5,713 nucleotides of DNA from JBFMGS01 sp040752635 (GTDB lineage: Bacteria > Bacillota > SHA-98 > UBA4971), in assembly GCA_040752635.1 (NCBI GenBank), contig JBFMGS010000096.1, positions 1 through 5,713 of the forward strand, read 5' to 3'. Positions 1 to 5,468 of the stretch are shown here, piece by piece. Position numbers and translations under genes: made by a program. How positions within the stretch are numbered: position 1 is the first letter of the stretch; the number at the start of each line of letters is the position of its first letter. A model generated the notes under the pieces. The model did not search any database, was not told where the DNA came from, and saw only the letters and a program-made list of their open reading frames with translations.

Positions 1-1
1 C

Positions 2-1149
2 GTCTTTGGCAAGGGGTTCGACCTGAATGAGGGCGAGGCCATTCCCGTTCCAAGAGGGCTGCAGGAGTACATCGCTCCGAATGGCCGCATTCGATCCCGC
101 AGCACCACAATAAGCACCGCAACGGGGATTGCAGTCCTCCCGGAAGGCCCCATGCTCCTTGCCGCAAGGCCCATCCTGACCAGTGAATGGAAAGGCCCGA
201 GCCGCGGAACGCTTATCATGGGACGGTACCTTGATTCTACTGCGGTTCAGCGCCTGGCAGAAACCACTCATCTATCGATTACAGTACAACGGTTAAGCGG
301 ACCCGAGATCCCGCCCGACTTTCAGGCAGCGCTCGCATCTCTATCTGAGCAGGAGCCCATTTGCGTCCGGCCGCTCGGAACGGAATTCATTGCAGGACAT
401 GCGCCGCTCAAGGACATCTCGGGGGAACCCGGCCTCGTGTTGAAAGTGCAGGTCCCCAGGAGCATCTACAAGAAGGGTCAGAGCAGCGTTCTCTACTTCA
501 CCTCATGGCTTCTAGCGGCCGGCTTGGTGTTCGGCATAGTGATCCTTGCGTTCCTGGAAAGAACGGTGCTATCTCGGCTTGCCCTTTTGAGCGCAAGCGT
601 AAGCGGCATCGGTGCTAGCGGCGACCTTTCCACGAGGGTGCCGGTGGCGGGACGCGATGAACTCTCGGACCTGGCCAGGGAGATTAACCGAATGCTGGAG
701 GCGCTCGAGCGGTACCAGGGTGAGTTGCGGGCGAGCGAAGAACGTCACCGCCATCTCAGCATGACCGACTCCCTCACCGGGCTCCACAACCGCACCTACT
801 TCGAGCAGGAGATGCACCGTCTCGAGGCCGGGAGTTGTGCGCCGGTTGGAATAGTTCTCTGTGATGTGGACGGGCTCAAGCTCGTAAACGATACCCTCGG
901 GCATGATGCAGGTGACGAGCTACTCCTCGCCGTCGCCGCTGTGTTCAAGGAGACGTTCCCCGGAGGAGGTACCGTGGCTCGGATCGGAGGCGATGAATTC
1001 GCCATGTTGCTCCCAGGCAGCGACGAAACCGCCACGGGGCGCGTGTGCTCGGGGCTTCGGGATGCGGTTGACAGATACAACGCGGCAAACCCGGAACGGC
1101 CCCTGAGCACTTCGATTGGGTTTGCTGCCAGAAGCGACACTTGTAGAAG
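2..1149 (+). CDS. Membrane c-di-GMP signalling protein, N-terminal visible part (CHASE4-like sensor, TM, HAMP, GGDEF); partial at both ends
   Basis: The frame is open from base 2 to the gap, so the true start lies upstream. Translation before the ATG at 152 continues the same sensor fold (VFGKGFDL, then PEGPMLLAARPIL), so that ATG is internal. In order: an extracytoplasmic CHASE4-like region (about 2-480), a TM helix (about 485-559, YFTSWLLAAGLVFGIVILAF), a HAMP linker (about 560-720, ending in RDELSDLAREINRML), then a GGDEF domain from about 760. Diguanylate cyclase residues are present: LTGLHNR, CDVDGLKLVND (metal and substrate binding) and an intact GGDEF at 986-1000, so c-di-GMP synthesis from GTP is likely. 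The RxxD inhibitory site expected just upstream of GGDEF is absent (PGGG there). The coding sequence runs into the N gap and almost certainly continues as the HD-GYP piece at 1250-1610. GGDEF and HAMP are confident; CHASE4 is recognised by pattern and less certain. Confidence 0.9.
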
Positions 1150-1249
1150 NNNNNNNNNNNNNNNNNNNNNNNNNNNNNNNNNNNNNNNNNNNNNNNNNNN
1201 NNNNNNNNNNNNNNNNNNNNNNNNNNNNNNNNNNNNNNNNNNNNNNNNN
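1150..1249. other. Assembly gap of exactly 100 N
   Basis: One hundred consecutive N interrupt a coding region. A round 100 is the usual placeholder for a gap of unknown length. The protein before the gap stops near the end of GGDEF (LSTSIGFAARS) and the protein after it begins in the middle of HD-GYP, so by comparison with the families roughly 110-120 residues (about 350 bases) appear to be missing, including the HD metal-binding motif. The true gap is therefore probably longer than drawn. Confidence 0.95.
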
Positions 1250-1610
1250 GATGAGGCTCCACTGCGAGATCGGCCTCCGCATTGCGCAGTCCGCGCCTGA
1301 TCTGGTCCCGATTTCGGATTGGATCTTGAAACACCACGAATGGTGGAACGGTCAGGGCTATCCGCTCGGGCTCAAAGGTAAAGAGATCCCGCTCGAATGC
1401 CGCATCCTTGCTATTGTGGACGCCTACGATGCAATGACCAGCGACCGCCCTTACCGGAAGGCGCTAACCCACGAGCAGGCTGTGCGCGAACTTGAGCGCT
1501 GTGCAGGGACCCAGTTCGACCCTGACCTGGTGCAGAAGGTTGTGCAGATACTAGAAACCAGCGGAGCACGGGCCGGCCCTGATGAGAGGCCGGCTCCAAG
1601 TGTCTCTTGA
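1250..1610 (+). CDS. HD-GYP domain, C-terminal part (c-di-GMP phosphodiesterase half of the same protein); 5' partial at gap
   Basis: The frame begins at 1251 and ends with TGA at 1608-1610. The visible 119 residues carry the second half of an HD-GYP domain: HCEIGLRIA, then HHEWWNGQGYP (HHE at 1332-1340, GYP at 1356-1364), ECRILAIVDAYDAMTSDRPYR and GTQFDPDLV. These are the metal-ligand and GYP signature segments of c-di-GMP phosphodiesterases. The upstream HD dyad is hidden in the gap, so catalytic competence cannot be judged. The ATG at 1251 is not a credible start, because it falls inside the domain. The frame differs from the pre-gap GGDEF frame, but with gap length unknown this says nothing about a frameshift. 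Most likely this and the 2-1149 segment are one GGDEF/HD-GYP bifunctional protein. After the domain comes a short Gly/Pro/Arg-rich tail. Confidence 0.88.
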
Positions 1611-1642
1611 GCCTATCGAGTTTGAGGAATCGACAAGTGAGA

Positions 1643-1663
1643 AAAGCCCTATAGCAGGGCTTT
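1643..1663 (+). terminator. Hairpin after the HD-GYP gene, probable weak terminator
   Basis: A perfect 8-bp inverted repeat, AAAGCCCT / AGGGCTTT, with the 5-base loop ATAGC lies 33 bases after the stop codon. The stem closes with A-T pairs, and the T-run is only three bases before AGCG, so it resembles a rho-independent terminator with a poor U tract. Because the stem ends in AAA on one side and TTT on the other, it could act in both directions. Confidence 0.5.
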
Positions 1664-1831
1664 AGCGATGACGGATCGGGCTGATTTTGACTACGCCGTT
1701 GCTCTTAGCTACACGGCCTCACCTCTGTGGAGAGGCACTCCTCCCCTTTGCTGCATTTGTTGCAACCCGGCCATAGCTGTCCGCCCAACGCGGGCCTCTC
1801 GAGTGCTCCAGGACAAACCTTCAAAACTCGA

Positions 1832-1853
1832 AACGGCGAAACGGCGAACGGCG
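1832..1853. repeat. Short tandem repeat AACGGCGA x2 plus partial copy
   Basis: AACGGCGA occurs at 1832-1839 and 1840-1847, followed by ACGGCG at 1848-1853. The run abuts the promoter region of the antitoxin gene. It could be replication slippage or an upstream protein-binding element; the sequence alone does not decide. Confidence 0.6.
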
Positions 1854-1860
1854 TTGACAA

Positions 1861-1889
1861 TTGATGTCCATATAGCGATGCGCTATAAT
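1861..1889 (+). promoter_or_regulatory. Sigma-A type promoter of the toxin-antitoxin operon
   Basis: A consensus -10, TATAAT (1884-1889), lies 17 bases after TTGATG (1861-1866), which matches four of six -35 consensus positions. Transcription should begin near 1896, leaving a leader of about 74 bases before the antitoxin start. A full-consensus TTGACA at 1854-1859 lies only 7 bases further upstream, but it is 24 bases from the -10, too far to be the working -35 for this -10. Confidence 0.75.
1871..1887. promoter_or_regulatory. Candidate operator: perfect inverted repeat over the TA promoter
   Basis: TATAGCG (1871-1877), ATG (1878-1880) and CGCTATA (1881-1887) form a perfect 7-3-7 inverted repeat. 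It fills the 3' part of the promoter spacer and overlaps four bases of the -10. Type II antitoxins usually bind such palindromes through an N-terminal DNA-binding fold and repress their own operon, so this is the likely autoregulatory site. That role is inferred from position and symmetry. Confidence 0.65.
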
Positions 1890-1949
1890 AGACGTACCAA
1901 CATCCGCATGACAACTCGACGGATAGTCTTAGCCTGAATGCATAACATG

Positions 1950-1962
1950 AAAGGAGATTATC
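1950..1962 (+). promoter_or_regulatory. Ribosome binding site of the antitoxin gene
   Basis: AAAGGAGATTATC matches an extended Shine-Dalgarno (AAAGGAGGTGATC) at 11 of 13 positions, and ends 7 bases before the ATG at 1970. It supports that ATG over the second in-frame ATG at 1979, which would lie further away. Confidence 0.7.
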
Positions 1963-1969
1963 ACTTTCT

Positions 1970-2338
1970 ATGGGAGAGATGTTGACAGTGACCAGGCACA
2001 AGCCCGCGTTCACACGTGATCAGATCATCAGCTTTACGGATCTCCAGCGCAAATGGCGCACCGTCGTTGAGCCCAGACTCGATGAGAAGCAATTCCTGCT
2101 GGTGTTCTCCGGCTCAGAGCCAAGAACTGCGATCCTACCGTACGATAACTTCGAGCAGCTTTGGCAGAAGGCAGAAGAATCGGTTGAGCTCGCGCTTCAA
2201 CTTGAGCTGGTCACGCGCCTGCTCTCGCGCGCGTTATCGAAAGACGCGCTGCCTTCGCTTTCTGATGTTGTCCTGAAGGCAGGCATAACAGCAGACGAGC
2301 TGGAGGCGGCGCCCGATGTCGAACTCGAAGCTGAGTGA
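1970..2338 (+). CDS. Type II antitoxin, Phd/YefM-like
   Basis: A 122-residue acidic protein, first gene of a two-gene module. The N-terminal part (about 17-70) has the Phd/YefM-type pattern: IISFTDLQRKWRTVVEPRL, a short strand stretch (QFLLVFSGSEPRTAILPY), then the helix DNFEQLWQKAEE. In that family this portion dimerises and binds operator DNA. The C-terminal half (about 71-122) is helical and ends in an acidic segment (ADELEAAPDVELEAE) suited to wrapping and neutralising a basic toxin. It is longer than many Phd antitoxins (commonly 70-90 residues). It should repress its own promoter through the palindrome at 1871-1887. Its last 23 bases overlap the toxin gene, implying translational coupling. 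TA membership is well supported by context; the exact family is by pattern only. Confidence 0.78.
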   Translation: MGEMLTVTRHKPAFTRDQIISFTDLQRKWRTVVEPRLDEKQFLLVFSGSEPRTAILPYDNFEQLWQKAEESVELALQLELVTRLLSRALSKDALPSLSDVVLKAGITADELEAAPDVELEAE

Positions 2339-2705
2339 ACTCCTGCCTGCGAACGTTAGATTCTACCCCGAGGCCGAGGAGGATTTCCTGGCTCTCGACA
2401 GGGGCAGACAGATCAAAGTGATCAAGGCGTTGGACAAAATCGCAAAGGCTCCGCGACAGCTCGGTAAACCCCTCGAAAACCAACCCGGGCGTCTCCTTGC
2501 TGGCTTTCGAAGCATTTACGTGGACAAGAAATCGATCAGGATCGTCTGGCAGGCTGCTTCTTCAGGTGAGGTAGAAGTTGCCGTTGTGGCCGGTATAGCC
2601 GAACGCGACGGCCTGTTTGTCTACGATCTCGTAGCTAAGCGACGCCAGGAAGTGGAGAGCCTGGTTGCAAGAGTGGTGAACAGTCTCCCGAAAGCATCGG
2701 AGTGA
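2316..2705 (+). CDS. Type II toxin, RelE/ParE superfamily
   Basis: A 129-residue basic protein. Residues 14-110 follow the RelE/ParE pattern: VRFYPEAEEDFLAL (strand 1 and start of helix 1), a helix with RQIKVIKALDKIAK, then GKPLENQPGRLLAGFRSIYVDKKSIRIVWQ, where the Arg- and Lys-rich central strands correspond to the substrate face of mRNA interferases, and VEVAVVAGIAERDGLFVYDLVAKR at the end. RelE members cut mRNA on the ribosome and ParE members poison gyrase; the sequence does not settle which, though the FRSIYV-IRIVW core leans towards RelE. The ATG at 2316 lies inside the end of the antitoxin gene (23-base overlap, different frame), with GGAGG at 2302-2306 nine bases upstream. The C-terminal 20 residues beyond the core form an extra helix. 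The length is slightly above the usual 85-110. Confidence 0.82.
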   Translation: MSNSKLSELLPANVRFYPEAEEDFLALDRGRQIKVIKALDKIAKAPRQLGKPLENQPGRLLAGFRSIYVDKKSIRIVWQAASSGEVEVAVVAGIAERDGLFVYDLVAKRRQEVESLVARVVNSLPKASE

Positions 2706-2730
2706 ATGCAACGCGAACGGCGATTGGCAG

Positions 2731-2750
2731 GACTCTCCGTTCCGAGAGTC
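2731..2750. terminator. Hairpin between convergent toxin and XRE genes, weak terminator candidate
   Basis: GACTCTC (2731-2737) and GAGAGTC (2744-2750) form a 7-bp stem with a 6-base loop, 25 bases after the toxin stop and 8 bases before the end of the XRE gene on the other strand. Neither strand has a T-run after the stem, so it may only slow transcription or shield 3' ends. Its position between convergent genes favours a shared ending. Confidence 0.35.
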
Positions 2751-2758
2751 TCTGAGAC

Positions 2759-3157
2759 TTACTTTGATGGTTTGGGAAAGGTAGGCGGCTCTTCGTCCTG
2801 AGTGTTTCTTCGGTTTCGATCGACCTGATAACCGGAAGAAAGCACGGTCTCAGCGATCCTGGTGATGAGCTGCACCTGCTGCGGCGATGCCACCGCGACG
2901 AGGGCGAGAAGATCTTCGACGGGGGAATCCGGGCCGTCTGTCGTTCTCAGCAGAAACGACGCGTCAATTCCGAGGGCGCGGGCCATGGCCTCGAGAGTTT
3001 TCACCGATGGGGTCCTTTGACCCCTTTCCACCTGGCCGACGTAGCTAGGGTGCAAACCGGCGAGCTCTCCGAGCTCTTCCTGTGTAAGACGCTTCATGCG
3101 CCTGAGTTTCCTGATCCGACTGCCCGCCGACGAGAAACCCTCAGCCACCCTGTTCAC
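2759..3157 (-). CDS. XRE-family (Cro/CI-type HTH) transcriptional regulator
   Basis: A 132-residue protein on the minus strand, convergent with the toxin gene. An HTH_3 domain spans about residues 13-70: SRIRKLRRMKRLTQEELGEL, AGLHPSYVGQVERGQRTP (turn and recognition helix), then TLEAMARALGIDASFLL. The rest (about 78-108) is one or two hydrophobic helices (EDLLALVAVASPQQVQLITRIAETVLS), possibly for dimerisation, followed by a polar Pro/Lys/Asn tail. It most likely binds a palindrome as a dimer and represses. The start is uncertain: GTG at 3157 is the longest, bounded by an in-frame TAA, but GTG at 3148 (fourth codon) has a better ribosome binding site, GGGGTGA at 3160-3154 with 5 bases of spacing. 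Its target is unknown; nearby candidates are its own promoter and possibly the TA module. Confidence 0.85.
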   Translation of the reverse strand: MNRVAEGFSSAGSRIRKLRRMKRLTQEELGELAGLHPSYVGQVERGQRTPSVKTLEAMARALGIDASFLLRTTDGPDSPVEDLLALVAVASPQQVQLITRIAETVLSSGYQVDRNRRNTQDEEPPTFPKPSK

Positions 3158-3166
3158 CCCAAACTC

Positions 3167-3195
3167 ATATTACAGGCCTGTTAAGGTGAAGTGAA
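3167..3195 (-). promoter_or_regulatory. Tentative promoter of the XRE gene
   Basis: On the minus strand, TTCACT (3195-3190) and TAATAT (3172-3167) are separated by 17 bases; each matches four of six consensus positions. Transcription would start near 3160, giving an almost leaderless message if translation begins at GTG 3157, or a short leader if it begins at GTG 3148. The match is weak. Confidence 0.3.
3172..3181. promoter_or_regulatory. 10-bp perfect palindrome, candidate XRE operator
   Basis: ACAGGCCTGT is a perfect palindrome located 15-24 bases upstream of the XRE GTG at 3157. It overlaps the spacer of the tentative promoter and the first base of its -10. Autoregulation by the adjacent HTH protein is the natural reading, but a 10-bp GC-rich palindrome can also arise by chance. 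Confidence 0.4.
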
Positions 3196-3477
3196 GAAGC
3201 TACGAGCATCTTCCGGCCTGGTAGAAGCGCGCTGAGTGCATACGCACCTGGGGCATCCAGAAAACAGCAAGCCCGGGGCCAGGCATTCGCCTGTTCCACC
3301 CCGCCGCGGCCGGGGTAACCGGACCAGTCCGAGCGAGTTGTTCCGATGCCGGGTACCGCCTTCGCCGGCTTATTCTGCCCTCAACCAGCTTACCTCTGGA
3401 ATGCCATGCCTATCCTGGCAAAAGGAAGAGGAAATTGTTGAACCAAGTCGAAAGAAAAGTTAGCAGCAGTTTAGATC
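3182..3477. other. Intergenic region between XRE and amidase genes, no supported gene
   Basis: The stretch separates the minus-strand XRE gene from the plus-strand amidase. A possible 75-residue reading frame (3236-3463) is Pro/Arg-rich at first, has no ribosome binding site and resembles no family I know. A GC-rich imperfect hairpin, ACCCCG / CGGGGT around a CCGCGGC loop, lies at 3298-3316 without a T-run. I could not identify a convincing promoter for the amidase on the plus strand. Confidence 0.55.
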
Positions 3478-3483
3478 AGGGGG
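3478..3483 (+). promoter_or_regulatory. Ribosome binding site supporting a TTG start for the amidase
   Basis: AGGGGG lies 7 bases before TTG at 3491. The reading frame is closed by an in-frame TAG at 3461-3463, and no ATG or GTG exists in frame between that stop and 3491. The next in-frame ATG (3548) would remove the basic start and most of the hydrophobic core of the signal peptide, so TTG is preferred. Confidence 0.65.
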
Positions 3484-3490
3484 CAGTGGA

Positions 3491-5278
3491 TTGGGGCTGG
3501 CAAGCCGCAGTAGCAGTAAGTGCTTGATACTACTTGTTCTCACATCGATGGCCGTGGCCGTGGCGATAGCATGCGCGACCGCGCATGCGGCGGCTTCTGC
3601 CGCCGGACAGGCGCCGGTGCGGGTCCTTGCTGTCAACTGCGCAGAGATGGACGGCCGGACGACCATCACGGTGGCGCTCACTGGCAAGGCGACTTACACC
3701 TCCTTCGTGCTGAAAGAGCCTGACCGACTCGTTGTTGACATTGATGGCGCGATACTCCCTTCTCAGCGGGAGCCGATCACGGTCGGCGACGGGGTAGTCA
3801 ACAAGGTAAGAATTGCCCAGTTCAACCACACCGTAGTCAGAGTGGTCGTTGATCTCGTCCGCAGTTCGGCCTGTACAGTAAACCAGCCGGAGGACCGGCC
3901 TGATCAGATCGTAATCGCGTTTCCTCAAAGAGTGACCGGGGTGGAATTCCATGACGTGCACGGGCGAGCCGGGGCTACGATCAAAGGCACGGGTAAGCTT
4001 AGGTACAGGACCTCGATTCTGGTCAATCCAGCCAGGATCGTTGTGGACCTGCCTGATACCGTTCTTGCGTCGGACACTGCGCCGATGCCCGTGTCTCATG
4101 AGATCGTGCGTCAGATTCGTGCAAGCCAGCACTCTCCCGACACGGTGCGCGTGGTCATGGACCTTTCGCGGACGACGACGTATTCGGTGTTTACCTCGTC
4201 AGACAGACCGGGCGAGGTGGTGGTTGACCTCGGTTACCGGATCAAGGGTGCTACGTTCACCACAGGCGTGAGATCGACGACGGTCAGCGTTAAATCCAGC
4301 GGTCGACCGCAGATGAAGTTTACCCGGCTTTCCGAGCCCCATAGGATCGTCCTGGATTTCGAGGATTCTGTGCTCGATGCCCCTGATTGCACAATCCCGG
4401 TCGGGGACGGCACCGTTGAAAGGATCCGCCTGGCGCAGTTCGGGCCGATGACTGTGAGGGTGGTCCTGGATCTTCCCTATTACATTGGGCATTCGTTGAT
4501 ATCTGACAGCACCTCTTCTGAGGTGAGCGTGGAGGTTGCCAGGTCCTCTGTCTACAAGAAGACTCTAGTAATAGACCCGGGACACGGCGGCGCTGACCCC
4601 GGGGCTATAGGCCCCACCGGCCTGCAGGAAAAGGCTGTGACTCTTGACATTTCGAAGCTTATCGGTACAATGCTGCAAGATGCAGGTGCCCGGGCCGTTC
4701 TCACTCGCACAGATGACGTAAGCGTTTTCTTGCCCGAGCGAGTCAGGATCGCGAACGAAGCGAGGGCCGATGCCTTTGTTAGCGTGCACGCCAATGCTGG
4801 CAAGAGCGAGATCCCGGCCGGGACGGAAACGCTCTACTCCACAAACGTGCCCATGAGTCGGCGGCTGGCTGAGCACGTCCAGTCCAACCTCGTGAAGGAG
4901 ATCGGCCTCGCCGACCGGGGCATTCGTGAAAGGCCCGACCTATACGTGATTCGAGAGACGAAGATGCCGTCATGCTTGGTTGAGGTCGTGTTCATGTCGA
5001 ATCTCGCTGAAGAGTTGCTCCTGATGGACGAGGATTTCCGAAAGAAGGCCGCGCGCGGGATTACAAACGGGATTCTCGGGTATTTCCAGTGGCGCATGGA
5101 AGCCGAAAGCGGGGGCGCGGAAGCGCCGAGTGCGCCGGCTGCCCCCGCCGCACCGCCCGCATCGCCCGCACCGGCGTCGAACCCCCAGGATTCAGCAAGC
5201 CCGGGTCCGGCACCATCAGGCGCCCAGCCGAGCGCGGCACCTGCTGCTCCTGACGCTTCTGGGAGTCCGCCTCGCTGA
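3491..5278 (+). CDS. Exported N-acetylmuramoyl-L-alanine amidase, three AMIN domains plus Amidase_3
   Basis: A 595-residue cell-wall hydrolase that cleaves the bond between N-acetylmuramic acid and L-alanine in peptidoglycan. Residues 1-40 are a signal peptide: basic start (SRSSSK), hydrophobic core (CLILLVLTSMAVAVAIA), Ala-rich cleavage region (about 30-40). Three AMIN domains follow (about 43-145, 146-248, 249-350), each with a (E/N)PxRxVVD-type strand and a VRVVxDL strand in a 103-residue register; AMIN domains target amidases to the wall or septum. The catalytic Amidase_3 domain spans about 356-535: zinc ligands H365 in DPGHGG, E380 in LQEKAV and H433 in SVHAN, and catalytic E498 in CLVEVVFMSN, all present. 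Residues 541-595 are an Ala/Pro/Ser-rich flexible tail. The TTG start is supported by AGGGGG seven bases upstream. A terminator follows, and then murI on the same strand, a related cell-wall function. AmiC-like in domain plan; no specific symbol is assigned. Confidence 0.95.
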   Translation: MGLASRSSSKCLILLVLTSMAVAVAIACATAHAAASAAGQAPVRVLAVNCAEMDGRTTITVALTGKATYTSFVLKEPDRLVVDIDGAILPSQREPITVGDGVVNKVRIAQFNHTVVRVVVDLVRSSACTVNQPEDRPDQIVIAFPQRVTGVEFHDVHGRAGATIKGTGKLRYRTSILVNPARIVVDLPDTVLASDTAPMPVSHEIVRQIRASQHSPDTVRVVMDLSRTTTYSVFTSSDRPGEVVVDLGYRIKGATFTTGVRSTTVSVKSSGRPQMKFTRLSEPHRIVLDFEDSVLDAPDCTIPVGDGTVERIRLAQFGPMTVRVVLDLPYYIGHSLISDSTSSEVSVEVARSSVYKKTLVIDPGHGGADPGAIGPTGLQEKAVTLDISKLIGTMLQDAGARAVLTRTDDVSVFLPERVRIANEARADAFVSVHANAGKSEIPAGTETLYSTNVPMSRRLAEHVQSNLVKEIGLADRGIRERPDLYVIRETKMPSCLVEVVFMSNLAEELLLMDEDFRKKAARGITNGILGYFQWRMEAESGGAEAPSAPAAPAAPPASPAPASNPQDSASPGPAPSGAQPSAAPAAPDASGSPPR

Positions 5279-5343
5279 CGTGATCTACCGCTGCTTGATC
5301 AATCTTAGTGCCCAGGTCTGAAGGCCTAACTCCTCGGAGGCCT

Positions 5344-5372
5344 GCCCCGGGTGGGTGCCACCGGGCTTTCTT
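5344..5372 (+). terminator. Rho-independent terminator after the amidase gene
   Basis: A GC-rich stem, with GCCC pairing to GGGC and GGTGG to CCACC around a GTG loop (a two-base bulge in the 5' arm), is followed by TTTCTT. It lies 66 bases after the amidase stop and should separate amidase transcription from murI. The imperfect arm and interrupted T-run make it good rather than ideal. Confidence 0.65.
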
Positions 5373-5449
5373 CGGAGGCAGCCTGCCACGCACGGATCTC
5401 TCCGGTCGCCGTCTGAATAGCTGTGCTTTCGGGAGGTCGAATTAGACGT

Positions 5450-5468
5450 ACTCAACTGCACTCAACTG
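5450..5468. repeat. Direct repeat ACTCAACTG x2 immediately upstream of the murI promoter
   Basis: ACTCAACTG occurs at 5450-5458 and again at 5460-5468, a 10-base period equal to about one DNA turn. The second copy abuts the putative -35. An inverted pair, ACTGCA (5455-5460) and TGCAGT (5470-5475), overlaps it. Such placement suits a regulator binding on one helical face; no regulator is identified. Confidence 0.55.

Larger units (their letters stand above)
1611..1853. other. Intergenic region without a recognisable gene
   Basis: Between the HD-GYP stop and the toxin-antitoxin promoter there are about 240 bases with no convincing coding sequence. Reading frames here lack a ribosome binding site and give low-complexity or unfamiliar proteins. 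The region holds a hairpin just after the upstream stop (1643-1663) and a short tandem repeat (1832-1853). No tRNA fold and no transposase remnant were recognised. Confidence 0.6.

Noticed and set aside
1149..1250. Frameshift inactivating the GGDEF/HD-GYP protein
   Set aside because: The change of frame occurs across a gap of unknown length and cannot be used as evidence.
1116..1610. A separate 164-residue gene beginning at 1116 and crossing the N run
   Set aside because: Its first residues are an out-of-frame reading of the GGDEF domain and its middle is undefined. Only the HD-GYP part after the gap is real.
1854..1889. TTGACA at 1854 as -35 of the TA promoter
   Set aside because: The spacer to TATAAT would be 24 bases; TTGATG at 1861 gives 17.
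1668..1937. 89-residue reading frame overlapping the TA promoter
   Set aside because: It would run through the promoter and operator, has no ribosome binding site, and resembles no known protein.
3298..3316. GC-rich hairpin as a terminator in the XRE-amidase interval
   Set aside because: The stem has an internal mismatch, no T-run follows on either strand, and no gene ends nearby.
3236..3463. 75-residue reading frame between the XRE and amidase genes
   Set aside because: No ribosome binding site, Pro/Arg-rich composition without a recognisable fold, and non-coding context.
3530..4132. 200-residue reading frame on the minus strand opposite the amidase
   Set aside because: It is antisense to clear AMIN domain coding sequence, and its composition is that of a mirror frame.
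5321..5372. T-box riboswitch (GGGTGG resembles the conserved T-box segment)
   Set aside because: No stem I, specifier loop or full AGGGTGGNACCGCG element, and it lies at the end of a gene rather than in a leader.
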